The position numbers were made by a program, and so were the translations under genes. A DNA stretch of 64,000 nt from Owenia fusiformis (Eukaryota; Annelida; Polychaeta; Sabellida; Oweniidae): assembly GCA_903813345.2 (NCBI GenBank), contig CAIIXF020000001.1, positions 39,465,366-39,529,365 on the forward strand, given 5' to 3'. Shown here piece after piece: positions 1 through 13,029 of the stretch. Under the pieces are notes generated by a model that worked only from the letters and a program-made list of their open reading frames with translations, was not told the DNA's origin and did not search any database. The stretch's first letter is position 1. Each line of letters starts with the position of its first letter.

Positions 1-401
1 GTATTGACTTTATCAGCTGTTAATTTTCCATTGATTTCCCTGCTGGACTTAATGGTCATTTTTAGCTCTATTTCACTTCCATTTTGCACAGAGCGTATAC
101 TCCGCACCACTTTTTGTAATGTATAACATAGTTGGTGTTGCGTTGCTATGATCTCTAACTTCTCTAAGGCCTCGATAATAGCCACAAGATGTGTCTCCTG
201 ATCCAGCGTATAATCCAATAAGTCCACTGATCTCTCTGCTTTACCCGTTCTTAGCTCATTGTCCTTGCCATCATCATCATGCTGCCTTGTTTCATTCAAA
301 TTACCTCCAACAGTGTTATCCTGGCTTCGTGTCTCCACTGAGGTGGGAATGCCATAGACAGTTACCATAGCAACTAGCCAGTATCTCCACCCAATCTCCA
401 T
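1..401 (-). CDS. 5' part of a secreted or membrane protein gene, cut by the window edge
   Basis: Read on the minus strand from an ATG at 401-399, an open frame of 133 codons runs without a stop to the window edge. The first 20 or so residues look like a signal peptide: a short start with Arg-6, a hydrophobic core (YWLVAMVTVYG) and a small-residue cleavage region (IPTS). After it come a polar acidic stretch with a DDD cluster and an N-E-T glycosylation sequon, then a helix-prone segment (LVAIIEALEKLEIIA) with one Cys and an N-G-S sequon. I do not recognise the family. The sequence is consistent with a first coding exon of an extracellular protein. A splice donor inside it (for example before GTAATTTG near 312) cannot be excluded, but an uninterrupted frame is the simpler reading. 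Confidence 0.6.
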   Translation of the reverse strand, partial: MEIGWRYWLVAMVTVYGIPTSVETRSQDNTVGGNLNETRQHDDDGKDNELRTGKAERSVDLLDYTLDQETHLVAIIEALEKLEIIATQHQLCYTLQKVVRSIRSVQNGSEIELKMTIKSSREINGKLTADKVN

Positions 402-2580
402 ATTAATCACTGATCAGTCCATCAGTTACATCTCCTGCAAGCAAATTGGTAGATAATTAAACTCAACTTTCACGATCAAAATCACTAATGTCACTTCCTC
501 GTGTGACGATTATTGGTAATTGTGGTACTCTTGTTACTTAACGCATGCATGTATTCCTATCCCGCAATTAGATTCTTCAAGTACATCAGTTTCTCTATTG
601 TTTTTACTGTACCAATGAAGACGAGCAATCCCTTATCCCTTATAGTCATATCTTATGCATTTTATGGTGGAAGAAAGACCCGTGAACCTCTCATTGAAGG
701 AGTGCCTAATACCCAATCATTGGATGACAGCTCAATAGATAAATTGGAATTGTGCAAGATGTGAACTTCTAAGTGAAACATTCTGAATTTCTTTATCAAC
801 AAGCAATGTTCTCTTGCTTGAACCAGAGATCTGAAACCCAAGAAAAAAAGTAACTCCAGAATCTCTAACTATTTCAACAACTATTTTCCATTTAATTTAT
901 AATTATTTGTAATTGTTTGTTCATTCTCAATATATTCTCTCACCTAACATGTCTTTCGTTCTCCCATTGCTATTGAGTTCTCCCATTGCTATTGAAATGA
1001 TTCATGGGAGAAATGGTTATGACGTACATGGGCAGTTTAATGTTTCCATTTTGTTTGATATTACTTGTGCATTATCACCTCTTCAATGGTCAATTAAGGT
1101 CCTTCAATCTCTGGCAGAGAACTGTTTTGTGATAAGGTATTGAAGTATTTATAGGAACTGCCACATTTCTTTCCTACTAGACCTATACTCCCCATGTCTT
1201 TTATATGGGAGAGGAGGGATGACCAATGAAAACCACATTTAATACATCGTATTGATCGCATTCTACCAATCAAAGATTTGAAAGCTATTAAGTATCTTAT
1301 AAGTATGTCCTCGGTGGGATGATTGGAATATACTCAATTTCACTTATGCTAGTCATTAGCATTATGGAAATTTTAGAAAATGTTTCACCTTGGATGACCA
1401 CATGAAGAAGATCTGGATCTACTCTTTTGTGATTTTGGATCAATATTTTATAGAACATTTATATAGCACTAGAGTAATTCAAACATTTGATGATATATTT
1501 TGAAGAAGTCTCAGAGCATCTACCTTTCTTGCGTTCAATCAGTCAAGTCAATTAATCCCCGTGCTCGTGTCTATTAAGCCTACTACAATTAGATTTAATT
1601 CTCATATATTTCTTCCTCATTGGAAACTATCTGATTTGTTATTCTGATTGATCTCAGGAATTGATTCATCAATCGATTATATTCCCCATATATCAATACT
1701 CAATATCAAGTGCCATCAATGTTGTATGTTTTATAGTCCATTGATATATTGGTAAATGTCATGAACTGAATGAAGTCTCATCTTAAGAATCTAAAATAAA
1801 AAAAAAGTTTAATGCAATTGCCTGATTTTCTCAAAACTGACCTTCAGAAAACGATATGAGGGAAGCCATCTCATCGTTCAAGATTGGTCCTTCACTGCTT
1901 TCATAGCAGCATAGCTCATGTAATGTAAGAAAAAAATGTAATGCAATGAATTATCCTTGGGCCAAGGATGAGCCATCTGTCCATCTGTCTGTATTTGTGT
2001 CTGAGTTGTAACTCAAATACTAGTCATCAGATTTTCTGTGTTATAAATCACAGTTACATGTTATTTAAAAAACATTTGTTTTGAAAAATTGGAACTAACT
2101 TATTGAGAAGTCATTTAAAAATATTTGAATCTAGATTTTCTCTAATTTTTCTTGATTACGCCAGGTCTATAAGTACAATGTGTTAAAGAATTCGGAACCA
2201 CCCTCATCACTTACGTTTGAAAGCTTCCAACTATAATTTGACATGTCTTTGTCATGTTTCATCATGATTGTTGCTTAATGAAAACCAATCCCCATTTCCC
2301 AAACCTGATTATTCAACTGGAACAGCGTTGATCTTTTCAAGACATCCCTAAAGGAATCTAATCTTCAACAATGATTGGAGAATCTTCAGAGACTCCAACC
2401 AATCTAAAGTCATATTATTTATCACTCCCAAAAGATATATTCTGCTTGTTTAGTTTACATAAGGAAGCCAAATAGCATTGTCTGGTATGATAACACTTGG
2501 GTATTTAAGTCAAAGCAATCAAGATTTAGGATTATACATGTACATCAAGCCTTTGTAAACATGAGAGTATATTTCCTGAA
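402..2580. other. Intergenic, AT-rich, upstream of the edge gene
   Basis: I see no convincing coding exon here; open frames are short and without recognisable motifs. The segment next to 401 would hold the promoter of the minus-strand edge gene, but no clear core element stands out. One dispersed-repeat copy lies at 1872-1972 and is listed separately. Confidence 0.5.
1872..1972 (-). repeat. Dispersed repeat, copy 1 of 3
   Basis: This segment is the reverse complement of two copies at 9981-10057 and 10147-10232. Shared words include CTTGGGCCAAGGAT, GTAATGCAATGAATTA and TTCACTGCTTTCATAGCAG. It is a short non-coding interspersed family; I cannot assign a class. Confidence 0.7.
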
Positions 2581-2589
2581 TGATAAGTA

Positions 2590-2775
2590 TTTTATATACT
2601 GTATAAGGGCAAACAACCTGAATTGTGTTCTTTTTTATATGCCATTTAAGGGTATACAACCGGAATGGTGTTTTTTATATACCATATAAGGGTATATAGC
2701 CTGAATGGTGTTTTTTATATATCATTCGTATAAGGGTATATAGCCTGAATGGTGTTTTTCATATACCATATTTAG
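2590..2775. repeat. Degenerate tandem repeat, about 50-bp unit
   Basis: Three to four diverged copies of a unit containing AAGGGTATATAGCCTGAATGG and a TTTTTTATATACCAT run. No coding potential is seen. Confidence 0.7.
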
Positions 2776-3600
2776 CCTTCGGCCTTCGGTCTGTCGTAAT
2801 ATAACCCTCGCAAGCTCGGGCTATATTGGTGACAGACCTTAGGCATATATTCAATGATAGGGACATAACTGTTGTATTACATTCTTTTATATCATGGCTA
2901 AGTTATATCAATGACGCCACGTGTCTGTGTGCGAGTGAAATTAGGAAGAAATGAAACATGACGTCCCGATGATGTCATAAGATTGTCATGGTAAAAGGTT
3001 TGGCGGCTATACAGGAATATATAGCCGACCTTCAGCTCCATTGTCTTCAATACAAATGCTTCGTTGGGTATGTAATACAAGCGTATATAGCCCCCGGGGA
3101 GTTTACTTTGTACAAAATTCAGCGGGGGTCCTAGGCTGAACCATTATATCAATAAATTCCCATACCAATTTGTCAAATTTCGATGTGTTCCCATACCAAC
3201 CAATATAATGCCCGAAAGCCATACCAAACATCCAAATATAAGACCAATGCCATACCAAATGTCTAATATAGGACCAATGCCATACCAATGCTATGACTGG
3301 TCCAAAGTAGAATATTTCCCGAAAAAAGTTAATATTTAAACTGAAAAGGTCCCAAGAAAAAAAGCAATCTTTAAGGAAAATATTCCAAAGCAACCTCAAG
3401 TTAAGGATATATAGACTGATGCTAAACCACAGGTGTGAGGTAACGTATTTCCCATGACCATTCTCATACCAGAAAGTCGAAAAATCCTACCATTGCCATA
3501 CCTCAAAAGTCATGATGTGTGAGCATTCATATACCCCAAGTGCGCCGAGGATCCCTGTCAAGGTTTATATTCAGTGAACCCCCGGGATATAGCCTAAATG
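2768..3600. repeat. Hairpin-rich repeat region, possible MITE relics
   Basis: At about 2788-2837, GGTCTGTC and GACAGACC flank a near-palindromic CCTCGCAAGCTCGGG core. Further on, TATAGCCCCCGGGG (about 3085) and CCCCCGGGATATAGCC (about 3580) face each other like imperfect inverted termini. Between them are short repeats of CCATACCAA. The exact element borders are not clear. Confidence 0.4.
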
Positions 3601-4876
3601 ATGGGTAGGATTTAAGGCATTTAAATGAAATGTCTAGTATGGTAGTCGTGAGTTATACTATGAGATGTACCATTTAAAAGATTTGGAAGAATATCTAGAG
3701 ACTCAAACAATGGCAAGATCATTTTTGGAAAAACTTGTAAGCATCTTCACTTTCCAAGAAGGAACTTCTTTAACATGTTAATTCAATATACACACTTGTG
3801 ATCAGGAATGAAATATAAGTGGTTACTACTAGAGAAAGGTGGATAAACGAATAAGTAAAAAATAATGATAAATACATGTACCTGACTTCAAAATTATATT
3901 TGAATCCAAATTTTTAAGTTGGACAACATCGAATCAGATTTCAATAAAGTGTTTTATGCATTACACAGGGCCTTTAAGTAGAGAAACTGCTTTAGGTATA
4001 ACAATGGTAAACTGCTTTAAGGCCTCCTCACACATGTATAAGGGCAGTCTTGCAGATTGAATAAATTGTCAATTCTGGCAATTGGGAACATAAACATGCA
4101 AACCGGGGTGCTACTTTGCGAATGCTTTCGAAGCCTTTCGAAAGGGTACTTCCTGATATGAACACTCCAATGATTTACAATGTAATATACTAATGGGAAT
4201 GAATTTTACTTGAGACCTATTCGCCATGCCAGTACAATCAAGTTGATGTCAGGGTTTTTTCATTTATATGTGAGCGACGCCTTTAATTAGGCATTATGAT
4301 GGGCTTTTAGAAGAGAAACTGCTTTAGTCATTGCAATAGACTAAAGAAATACCGTGAGGCATTACAATGGACCTTTGCTTTGGACATTACAGTAATTGAC
4401 CTTTAAGAAGGGAAACCATTTTTTAAGATGCCTCGTCTTAATAAATCAAATAAGTGAGGGCAAGGTCATTGGAAGAATATGAAACACTGCTGTTGATTAT
4501 AATGTTCTCGTAAATTACATGTACGTTCAATCACACTCTATTGACAACCTATACAGAGCTACCTGACAAAATGTTGTTGAATAAAATGTTAAAGTCACCA
4601 CACTTTGAAGTTATAATCATAGAAGAATGTAAAAAATGAAAATTATTAAAACATTCATGATGGCCATCCTCTTATTAAACAATTGAAATCATGGACTTCA
4701 ATTTCTTCAAGAAGATGTAATGTGAAATTGACATGAGATGGATTTATCATTTGAATACAGGCTGGTATGTCTGCTCTCATCATTATGTTCCACTTTAATT
4801 ACATTAGCTATATTGATAGCAAGGACAAGACCATACTCTGACCACCTACTTCACACCCTCAAGTGAATTTCTAATC
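3601..4876. other. Intergenic, nothing coding recognised
   Basis: AT-rich sequence. At 3955-4430 a loose, degenerate repeat of a motif around GAGAAACTGCTTTAG and GCATTA is visible. No gene is supported. Confidence 0.45.
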
Positions 4877-5402
4877 ATTATCCCACGGAACGAAGTTTGA
4901 GGGGGATATACGTAAAAAAGCCATCCGTCTGTCTGTCCATTCCATTAACAGAATGTAATCTTTGATAACTCAAAAACCAGTGAATTGATTCGGCTCAAAT
5001 CTCATATGCTGATGCCCAGAGACATGAGAGCTCAACTCGAAAAGACATTTTCAAAATGGCTTCCAAATTTCAAAATGGGCACCACTTTTCATAAAAAATG
5101 TAATCTTTGATAACTCAAGTACCAGTGGGCGGATTTGGTTCAAATTGTAAATGCTGATGGCTTTAGATAAAGGAGCTTTGCTTGGGAAGTAATTTCCAAG
5201 ATGGTACCTGAATTTCAAAATGGCTGCCATAAAAAACATAATATTGTATTAGATAACTCAAATACCAGTTGATGGATTTGGTTCAAACTTTATATGCTGA
5301 TTCCTTGGAACAATAAATAATTTTCAAGATGGCTGCATGCCATTCATCAAAACAGTTTTTGTTCTGTGGGATTTGCTACTCTGTGAAGTTGCTGTTTTCT
5401 AC
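4877..5402 (+). repeat. Dispersed ATTATCCCA...GAACGAAG family, copy 1
   Basis: It opens with ATTATCCCACGGAACGAAG, is followed by the CCGTCTGTCTGTCC run typical of the family, and closes near GGGATTTGCTACTCTGTG. Inside are repeats of ATAACTCAAATACCAGT and CAAAATGGCTGCC. Two more copies lie in ferlin introns (51538-52134 and 62873-63549). It carries no coding sequence. Confidence 0.75.
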
Positions 5403-5565
5403 TTTTTCTTTTGATATGCTTCCTGTTAGATTGACAAAGGTTGATACAGTGGGAGATGTTTATGGTTATTTGGCTGTAACTGTAAGGCTTCCCTTGCAAA
5501 GGATACTTCTTTAACTAGTTCACTGTTAGAGAATCTAGCTATTGTTCAATGCCATTTCAGATGTA

Positions 5566-6634
5566 CAGGGCGTTCATAAAGTTCTTGCAAAAGTACTCTA
5601 ATTTTTTTGTTTCTGAATCAATCTGGCTGAAATTTTTACACAGTATACCTACACTATTCATACATTTGAATCTTGATTTATAGTGAATAGGTCATTGAAG
5701 ATAAAAAGTTATAATTGCAAGAGTAACCTGAGTCGGGGGTAGGCGGAGCAGCATTGAAAAAAAGAAAAATTTAGATAAAAAATATGGGTTAGGGGTAACT
5801 TTAACATACTTTAAAGTATCCTTGAAAATACAAAACAAGCCAATGTTGCCATTTTAACACTAGGTGATGTCATATGATGACATCATAGTTGAAATTTCTT
5901 TGATTCATGACATCACTCATGGTATCATAGTGACCTACATTGATTGATGATATCAAACTTTGTGAAAGGCAGCGTCAATTTTATTTTCGTGGAAATGGCT
6001 GCAAAATCAGCAAAAGATGATGATTTCCAATTACAAATAATCAGTAGCATTGGGATGTATGTTTTACTGGGAAATTCAAGAAAACAAACACTTGATGATA
6101 TTCATGAGATTTTTTGGAAGTAAGCTATGGCCAAAAGAACCATTTACAAAATGGACTAAGACATTTACTGATGGTAGAACAAATGGTAAGGACAACGCTA
6201 GATCAGGCCGCCCAAGAACAAAATCCAGTGAGGATCAGATGACGTTGATGAAAGCCATCCATACAAAGATCAATCGCAATCTGATTCCCCCATCTATTTG
6301 AGAAATGCTAAGTAAGACAGCAGAGGTGTATAGACCACGATGGACACTATTTTGAACACCTATACTCTTGAGATTATTTAAATTATTTAAATAAATAGGA
6401 CAAGTTAAAAACATTTTGAACATTCAAACAGAACAGATCCTTTTTTGCCTGCTCCGCCTACCCCTGACTGATATGACGATAGCAACCATAACTTTTTTTC
6501 TTCAAGGACCCATTAATTATAACTTAGGATCTCAATGTATGAATAGTGTAGGTATACTGAGTGAAGATTTCAGCCAGATGGACTGAGATGCAAAAATTTT
6601 AAAGGACTTTTGCAAGAACTTTATGAACGCCCTG
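5566..6634 (+). mobile_element. Degraded Tc1/mariner-type transposon (CAGGGCGTTCA ends)
   Basis: The element starts with CAGGGCGTTCATAAAGTTC and ends with its reverse complement, with TA on each side, the expected target of the IS630-Tc1-mariner superfamily. The terminal inverted repeats extend about 110 bp with mismatches (both sides contain TCTGGCTGAAAT and AGTATACCTACACTATTCAT). The interior has a relic of a transposase N-terminus (about 6000-6300), including a frame with F-T-D-G-R, RSGRPRT and a helix-turn-helix-like tail. It is broken by stops and frameshifts and has no catalytic domain, so it is inactive. Confidence 0.85.
6000..6301 (+). pseudogene. Mariner transposase N-terminal fragment, broken
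   Basis: Two frames share the remnant: one from the ATG at 5995 (MAAKSAKDDDFQLQ, then a stop after about 41 codons) and one at about 6050-6301 with TKTFTDGR and SGRPRT. F-x-x-GR followed by RSGRP is the linker between the paired-like DNA-binding helices in mariner transposases. There is no DDD/DDE catalytic region before the right terminal repeat, so this is an internally deleted relic. Confidence 0.7.
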
Positions 6635-7464
6635 TATATACCTCTGGCCCCAACTCTATTCTGGTTTTCCAAACCTGGCCTTATATGATATTAGCTCATT
6701 TTGAAAAAAGAGAAATAGGTGTTGTCATTACAAACTAATTTGCAAACATTGCAATATGATAGTTGTTCTAATCTGATTCCTCTTATATTAGTACCTACTT
6801 CAAATGTATACTTCATTGGGAGGTCTAAAAATTTTAATGAACATTAATAGGACTCTAATTAGAATTGTATACACAAGTCTGCAATTTCATTATTTAATGT
6901 ACTTATGATACATGATTTTGACATACACTCAGTTTCATAACTGGTGTGTTCAAGTTTTTCTGTAACATGGATATTTTGTCAGATGGATACCCTTTCTTGT
7001 CAAAACCCTGCTACCTATTAAATGGCAGCATTAATGATTTGGTCCATAACTTAATTGTTTTGTTGGGCTTTCATAATACATATTTGTGCTTTAGATCTAT
7101 AGATCCTCTGGTTGTTTCTTATCACCCCTTCATATCATGCACATGGGTCTATTTACGAAAAAATTCAAAACTTCATTTTTGTCTGAAATTTCATCTATAA
7201 AGCTATATCCAAGAAAAAATGAGCAATATTTTAGGCATTAACCTCATGGTAAGGATAAACTGTTGTGTAGTTATCAAGCTAACACAGTTAATGATGATCA
7301 ACACAAACATCACAAAGGACTGGTATCAATATGGCGAACTGAATTCAATATTGTTTTTCTCTTAAACCAATTATTCAAAACATTCTGTAAAAACACAGTC
7401 CTTTATGTAATATATATTATATATAATTATATAACATTTTTTGTTCTTTAGTGCAATTTGTTTT
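6635..7464. other. Intergenic, nothing recognised
   Basis: AT-rich sequence with short open frames only. No repeat structure or motif was found that supports a gene. Confidence 0.45.
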
Positions 7465-8915
7465 TATGTCCCCACCACATAGTGTGGGGCCATATTGTTG
7501 GCCTAGGCGCGTCCGTCTGTCTGTCCGTCCGTACGTCCGGCAGTTTTCTCCAAAACCGCTACAGATATCACCTTCAAATTTTCAGGGATAACTTATGAGT
7601 GCATACAGATGTGGATGAAAAAAAATTAACTTGATGTACTTCCTGTCAGCCATTTTGAAGTCAAATGCTAAAATCCTTGTCTGCAAACTTTAAGAAAAAC
7701 GGCTTCACAGTTGCTTTTAAAACTTTAACATCTTGTTCAGCTCACTTCATTCTAGATCTGATTAGGTTTTGGACCTGTTAGCTCAGTCATGTCAGCCATT
7801 TTGAATGTTTTAAGAAAAGTTAACGCACGATAATACTTTGTATCATATTGAATGGTGTTTTTCAGTTTTCATACTTTAACTTTTTAGTAGCTTTATAAAT
7901 AATTTCAGGTGTACTTTGTTGTAAAAGCCTATGTTATTGTTAACAGTAGTCATATGTGATAATTTTGTAAAAAGATTTCAGCAAAAACTCATGATCACTT
8001 TTTTATTGTCGGCCATTTTGGATTTTTCCATCCTAAAATCTTGTCTGTAAAGTCTTGTCTACGCGTTTTCAGGTGAACCGTTTGGTAGATAAATTTCAAA
8101 TTTTAAGGGATGATTCTTAGTATGAGAATCTAGATCTGATTAGTTTTTGGGCATTCTTGGTAAATGTCAAGGCAGCTATTTTGGATTTTCCGTCCTAAAA
8201 TCTTGTCTGTAAAGTCTTGTCTACGCATTTTCAGGTGAACCGTGTGGTAGATCAATTTCAAATTTTCAGGGATGATTCTCAGTATGAAAATCTAGATAGG
8301 ATTAGTTTTTTGGCATTCTGGATAAATGTCAAGGCAGCCATTTTGGATTTTCCGTCTTAAAATCTTGCCCGTAAAGTCTTGTCTACGCGTTTTTAGGTGA
8401 ACCGTTTGGTAGATCAATTTTAAATTTTCAGGGATGATTCTTAGTATGAAAATCTAGAACTGATTAGTTTTTGGGCATTCTGGGTAAATGTCAAGGCAGC
8501 CATTTTGGATTTTCTGTCCTAAAATCTCGTCTGTAAAGTCTTGTCTACACATGTGAACTGTTTGGTACATCAATTTCAAATTTTCAGGGATGATTCTTAG
8601 TATGAAAATCTAGAACAGATTAGTTTTTTTGCATTCTGGATAAATGTCAAGGCAGCCATTTTGGATTTTCTGTCCTCAAATCTTGTCTGTAAAGTCTTGT
8701 TTACTTGTTTTCTGGTTAACTGTGGGACGGATCAATTTCTAATTTTTAGGGGTGGTTCTTAGTATGAAAATCTAGAACTGACTAATTTTTTGGCATTCTT
8801 GGTAAATTTTAAGGTTGCCATTTTGGATTTTCCGTCCTCAAATTGTGTCGGTAAAGTCTTGTCTACTCGTTTTTAGGATAACCATTTGACGGGATCACCC
8901 ATAGGTGGGGACATA
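7465..8915 (+). mobile_element. 1.45-kb non-autonomous repeat element with internal tandem units
   Basis: It begins TATGTCCCCACCACATAG and ends CCTATAGGTGGGGACATA-like (CATAGGTGGGGACATA), so the outer 12 bp are inverted copies. A GTCCGTCTGTCTGTCC run follows the left end. From about 8011 to 8870 there are five to six tandem units of about 160 bp, marked by CCATTTTGGATTTTCCGTCC, AAGTCTTGTCTAC and GTATGAAAATCTAGA. Two related units sit in ferlin intron 14 (about 50870-51160). No protein is encoded. Confidence 0.7.
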
Positions 8916-9980
8916 TTGTACACATTTGTGTTCTTGTTGTTCCTTTGTACCAATTCTTGAGAATGAAATACAATATCTTTCTGAACGTTGTTGAAACAAA
9001 ATAGCAAATACAATATTTTCCTAGACCTCTCAATATTATATAGTTATACAAAGGAAAGTTTGGTTTATTTAACAAAAAGTATTAAAAAAATTAAAACCAA
9101 AACCCCCAAAATAGATAGAAATAAAAGTATTTCATTAACGATATACTTAAACATGTTGTGTATATGTCATTTTGTTCCAATGAGGTAAGGATAGATGTTT
9201 CATTTCATTCCGAACATATGATACCAGGAACAAAATAAGTGTCTGATGTGTTCTCTAATATAACATAGAGAAAATATATATATTTTTTCAAATTAAGTTG
9301 TTACTTATATTCAAAAGATGATCATTGAATTGGCGATGTGTAAAATTTTTTTGGCCCACCCTGTAATGTAATACTACATTTTAATCTTTACTGCATGCTG
9401 TAAACTCCCAATTTTTTATCCAATCTATACATAATGCCTATAGACAAACCCATTTACTTTTAACAAAACCTTTACAAAAGGCCTCATCCCATAGCATCCA
9501 ACAAAACCATATTTTCAATGTATTATACCATGTAATGGTATATTGTATTAAATGTATGTAATATTACTGCTGAATAAAAAAAAGTACCATTAAAAGTCTA
9601 ATCTGACATGCTGACAGCGTAATCATTCATTGTTTCCTACACGCCTACCTCATTTCAACTAATCAGCATTTAGTGTGCAATACTTGGATCGACATCTACA
9701 TGACTCTCTATATCATATCGTCTACCATTTCTCCTCAGGGGATTCCTAAAGCTTGTTCCAACATGTTTTTTCAGCATGGAACATTATCATTTCATAGTCA
9801 ATTATTCAGCACTTATTGATCAGCAGGTTTTTCTTAAGTGTAAAGTAGAGATGAGCAACTTGTTAGGTCAGCCTGACAGATGGGAGATAATCATTCTCTA
9901 AGTAATTGTAGTATTTTCCAATCCTTTCAACTATTTAATTACAAATTCAGTTAGAACAATATGATTAGATCTACAAATTC
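8916..9980. other. Intergenic, nothing recognised
   Basis: AT-rich sequence. No supported gene, RNA or repeat. Confidence 0.4.
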
Positions 9981-10232
9981 CATCCTTGGCCCAAGAGTAA
10001 TTCATTGCATTACATGATCTGCTATGAAAGCAGTGAAGGACCGATCTTGAAGGATGGCCCACTTTGCTTAGGAATGCTTTGCTTTAAACTTTGACATATG
10101 GGGTTACTTTGGCATGGTGATATTTCAAACATGGGGCTATTTCGCCCATCCTTGGCCCAAGAGTAATTCATTGCATTACATGATCTGCTATGAAAGCATT
10201 GAAGAGCTGATCTTGAAGGATGACAAATTCAC
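9981..10232 (+). repeat. Dispersed repeat, copies 2 and 3 in tandem
   Basis: Copies at 9981-10057 and 10147-10232 share CATCCTTGGCCCAAGAGTAA and GATCTGCTATGAAAGCA. They are separated by about 90 bp. They are the inverse of the copy at 1872-1972. Confidence 0.75.
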
Positions 10233-12462
10233 TCACTTGTCTTTCATTTATTCACTTCACTCATTTTAATGAATACGTCAATGAGGTATTTTATTTTCTC
10301 ATTTTTATTATCCATGAACTATTGAATATATCCTTACAATGACTACATCAAACCTTTCAGTCAACCTTGTCAGAGTACCTGCCTCATTTCCATATTTAGG
10401 AAGATGGTACAGTGCTTCTATTTATTTATAACTTTTTTAAGTTCATCTTTCCAAATTCTATGGTAGATGAAGAATGTTCCTACAAAATAGTCCTAAGTCT
10501 TTATGCTAGATACTCATTTCCCCAAGTATAAGTTTCAACTCCCTGTTCATAGAATATTTACATTGTGTGGATTTTCACATTGTAAGCCTTGACTTTCTAC
10601 TAGAAACAGGTTTCAAGATTAATTGTCTTCCAATACAAACAATATAGGCTTATTATCAAATCAATTACAATACAGTTTTCAATGATATAGAGTATGATAA
10701 AATAAAGTAATAACAATTGTTTGAACTCAAGCAGGAGCAAATACAAGACAATAGAGGCATGTAGTATTGTATCCCAGAATTGTTTCCCAACATGATGCAA
10801 AACTCAAAAAATTATATCTATTTGGACAAAATGATCAAGTCATTATAAAATATCAATATTTTAACAGTATACAAAAAAGGTTTTCAATCAGGTGCAAAAT
10901 AATCTTCAGCACCAACCAGGCAAACAGTTGTTGTTAAGTCCCAGTGAGGGAGGGGGCAGTAAGTTATTATATTTACAGTAAAGGCTTCAATGCAGTATGC
11001 CATATCTTGTTCACCTGTTACTTTCATAAATACAAGCTGTACATTAGTTCTCCCTGTTCTGCCAAGAATGTTTGTTATATGGAGAGGAGTCTTAGTGTCT
11101 GCTCATAACAAGGTGAACCATTGACCATATTTTTTGTTTGTTAACAACGGTGTCCATATTGTTTTTTCTCTGGTCAAAGCTCTAAATATTTTTGATATAT
11201 TTTCTGACCAACCCTGTATCAGAAAGGAAGAACTTCAAGACAGGATTTTTTCTCTTACCCTATACTGGCGGATCCAGACTAAAGCTAACAAATCTGAAAA
11301 ATGGAAAAAGAATTTGGGCTCCTAAAATTAAGGCCCATTTTTGATAATATGGCTAAAAAGGCCTACAAAAGCCAAGTAATGGCCAAAAAGGCCCAATTAT
11401 TGAGGCCCCTTAAAAACGTTGGACCAAAATATTTTTTCTGTGCCTACCCAAGGGGGGTAAGGGGGGGGAGGGGTTCCAGTGCCCTAAGTTCAAACTGTTT
11501 GCCAGTATTCACTATTCAGCTAGCTCTAGCGTATTTCTCTTTAAGTGGCTAGGTCCTCCAAAATCTAATGGCTGGCCCCTTTAGTAAGGCAATGATAAGA
11601 TAGTTATTCTGGAAATGCAGTATCGCCAGTTTTGTTTATTGGTTATGATGTCCAGTAATATCGGTAGCTATAATAGGAATTTATGCTGCTTTGAACATGG
11701 CATTGCTATAAACTATTTGTCCAGAATGGTAAGAGAAAGAAAGCAAACCTAGTTGAAATGCTGCAGTGAATTGAATAAGACATTGTTACGCATGTTACAA
11801 GTAGAGAATAAGACATTAATTGAATTGACCCAAAAGAAAATAGAAAAGAATGTAAAGAAGGATTTAGAGAATGTGCCTGGGCTGAATGCCAAAAGATGTC
11901 CATGTGTTCAGACATGGGCTTTATATTGAATGTCCATGGTTCAGAGTATAACTTAACTTTCATATTTCATAAATATATGCCCTATGGGTATAGAAGCTCT
12001 GCATGAAAGTGAATTCGAAATTGGTTCCTGGTTCAAATTGGTCCCTGCTTTCATAATAATTACCAATCTCTTGACTTAAACTGCTTGTAAAAACAAAAAT
12101 GATGGTTTTAATTACCCTCTTGATAGTCTACATTAAGCTAAGATAATCTGCAAAGAGACCAAATCACAAAACATTGTTATCTCTCATATCATTCTCCACT
12201 ATGTTAATACCTGCCAGCAGCTGAACCAAATTACCTTTTATCTTCATGACCCTTCTTTAAGTATCTATATAGTGAAATTCTAAATTATTTTTAACATCTT
12301 AAATATATCCCATATATACCAATTCAAGCAACATTTTACAGATACCAATCTTCATATTAGTAGAATATAGCAATAGGACAATTTTGTGATTTCTGATTCA
12401 TTACATATCACCCTTATGTATCTTTCATATGGTGTCACATTTATTTATTAATATATATCAAG
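10233..12462. other. Intergenic, nothing coding recognised
   Basis: AT-rich. Around 11265-11490 there is a CTGGCGGATCCAGA start and a G-rich AAGGGGGGTAAGGGG stretch, which resembles degraded hAT-like MITE sequence, but I cannot find both ends. No gene is supported. Confidence 0.4.
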
Positions 12463-13029
12463 TACACTCCCCTCCATAAGTTTGGCAACCTTTTTTCCCC
12501 CATTGAACTACGTGTTAAAGCCTCTTTACCTTTGAATTTTTATTTACCTAACCTGCCATGGAAATACTTATACTATTGATGGAAACGTAATTTGACTTTA
12601 ATTCCAATACCTCCAAATTTTCTCAATTTTTTTCCTCAATTACAATAGGTCGAAAATTGATGATAAACACTTAGTGTTCAAAAAAGTAAGACAATTCAAT
12701 TTTCTATATAAAAATATTTTTTGCTGAACCTTTTACTGAAAAGATATCCTGATTTCTGATTTGCCCCGAACCCTCCATTTCCCATTGGATTACATGGGAA
12801 TGACGATTTTCAAAAATTCATCAAATCTATCATCAATTTTCGACCTATTGTAATTAAGGAAAAAAATTGAGAAAATTTGGAGGTATTGGAAATAAAGTCA
12901 AGTTACGTTTCCATCAATATTATAAGTTATTTCATCGCCGGTGAAGTAAATAAAAATTCAAACGTAAAGAGGCTTTAACACGTAGTTCAATGGGGAAAAA
13001 AGGTTGCCAAACTTATGGAGGGGAGTGTA
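12463..13029. mobile_element. Foldback MITE, TA-flanked, ~195-bp inverted arms
   Basis: TACACTCCCCTCCATAAG at the left end is matched by CTTATGGAGGGGAGTGTA at the right. The arms extend inward for about 195 bp (12463-12663 against 12828-13029) with few mismatches, sharing AAGCCTCTTTACnTTTGAA and TTTCTCAATTTTTTTCCT. The loop is about 165 bp. Long terminal inverted repeats with TA at the ends and no open frame fit a non-autonomous Tc1/mariner-like element. Confidence 0.85.
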
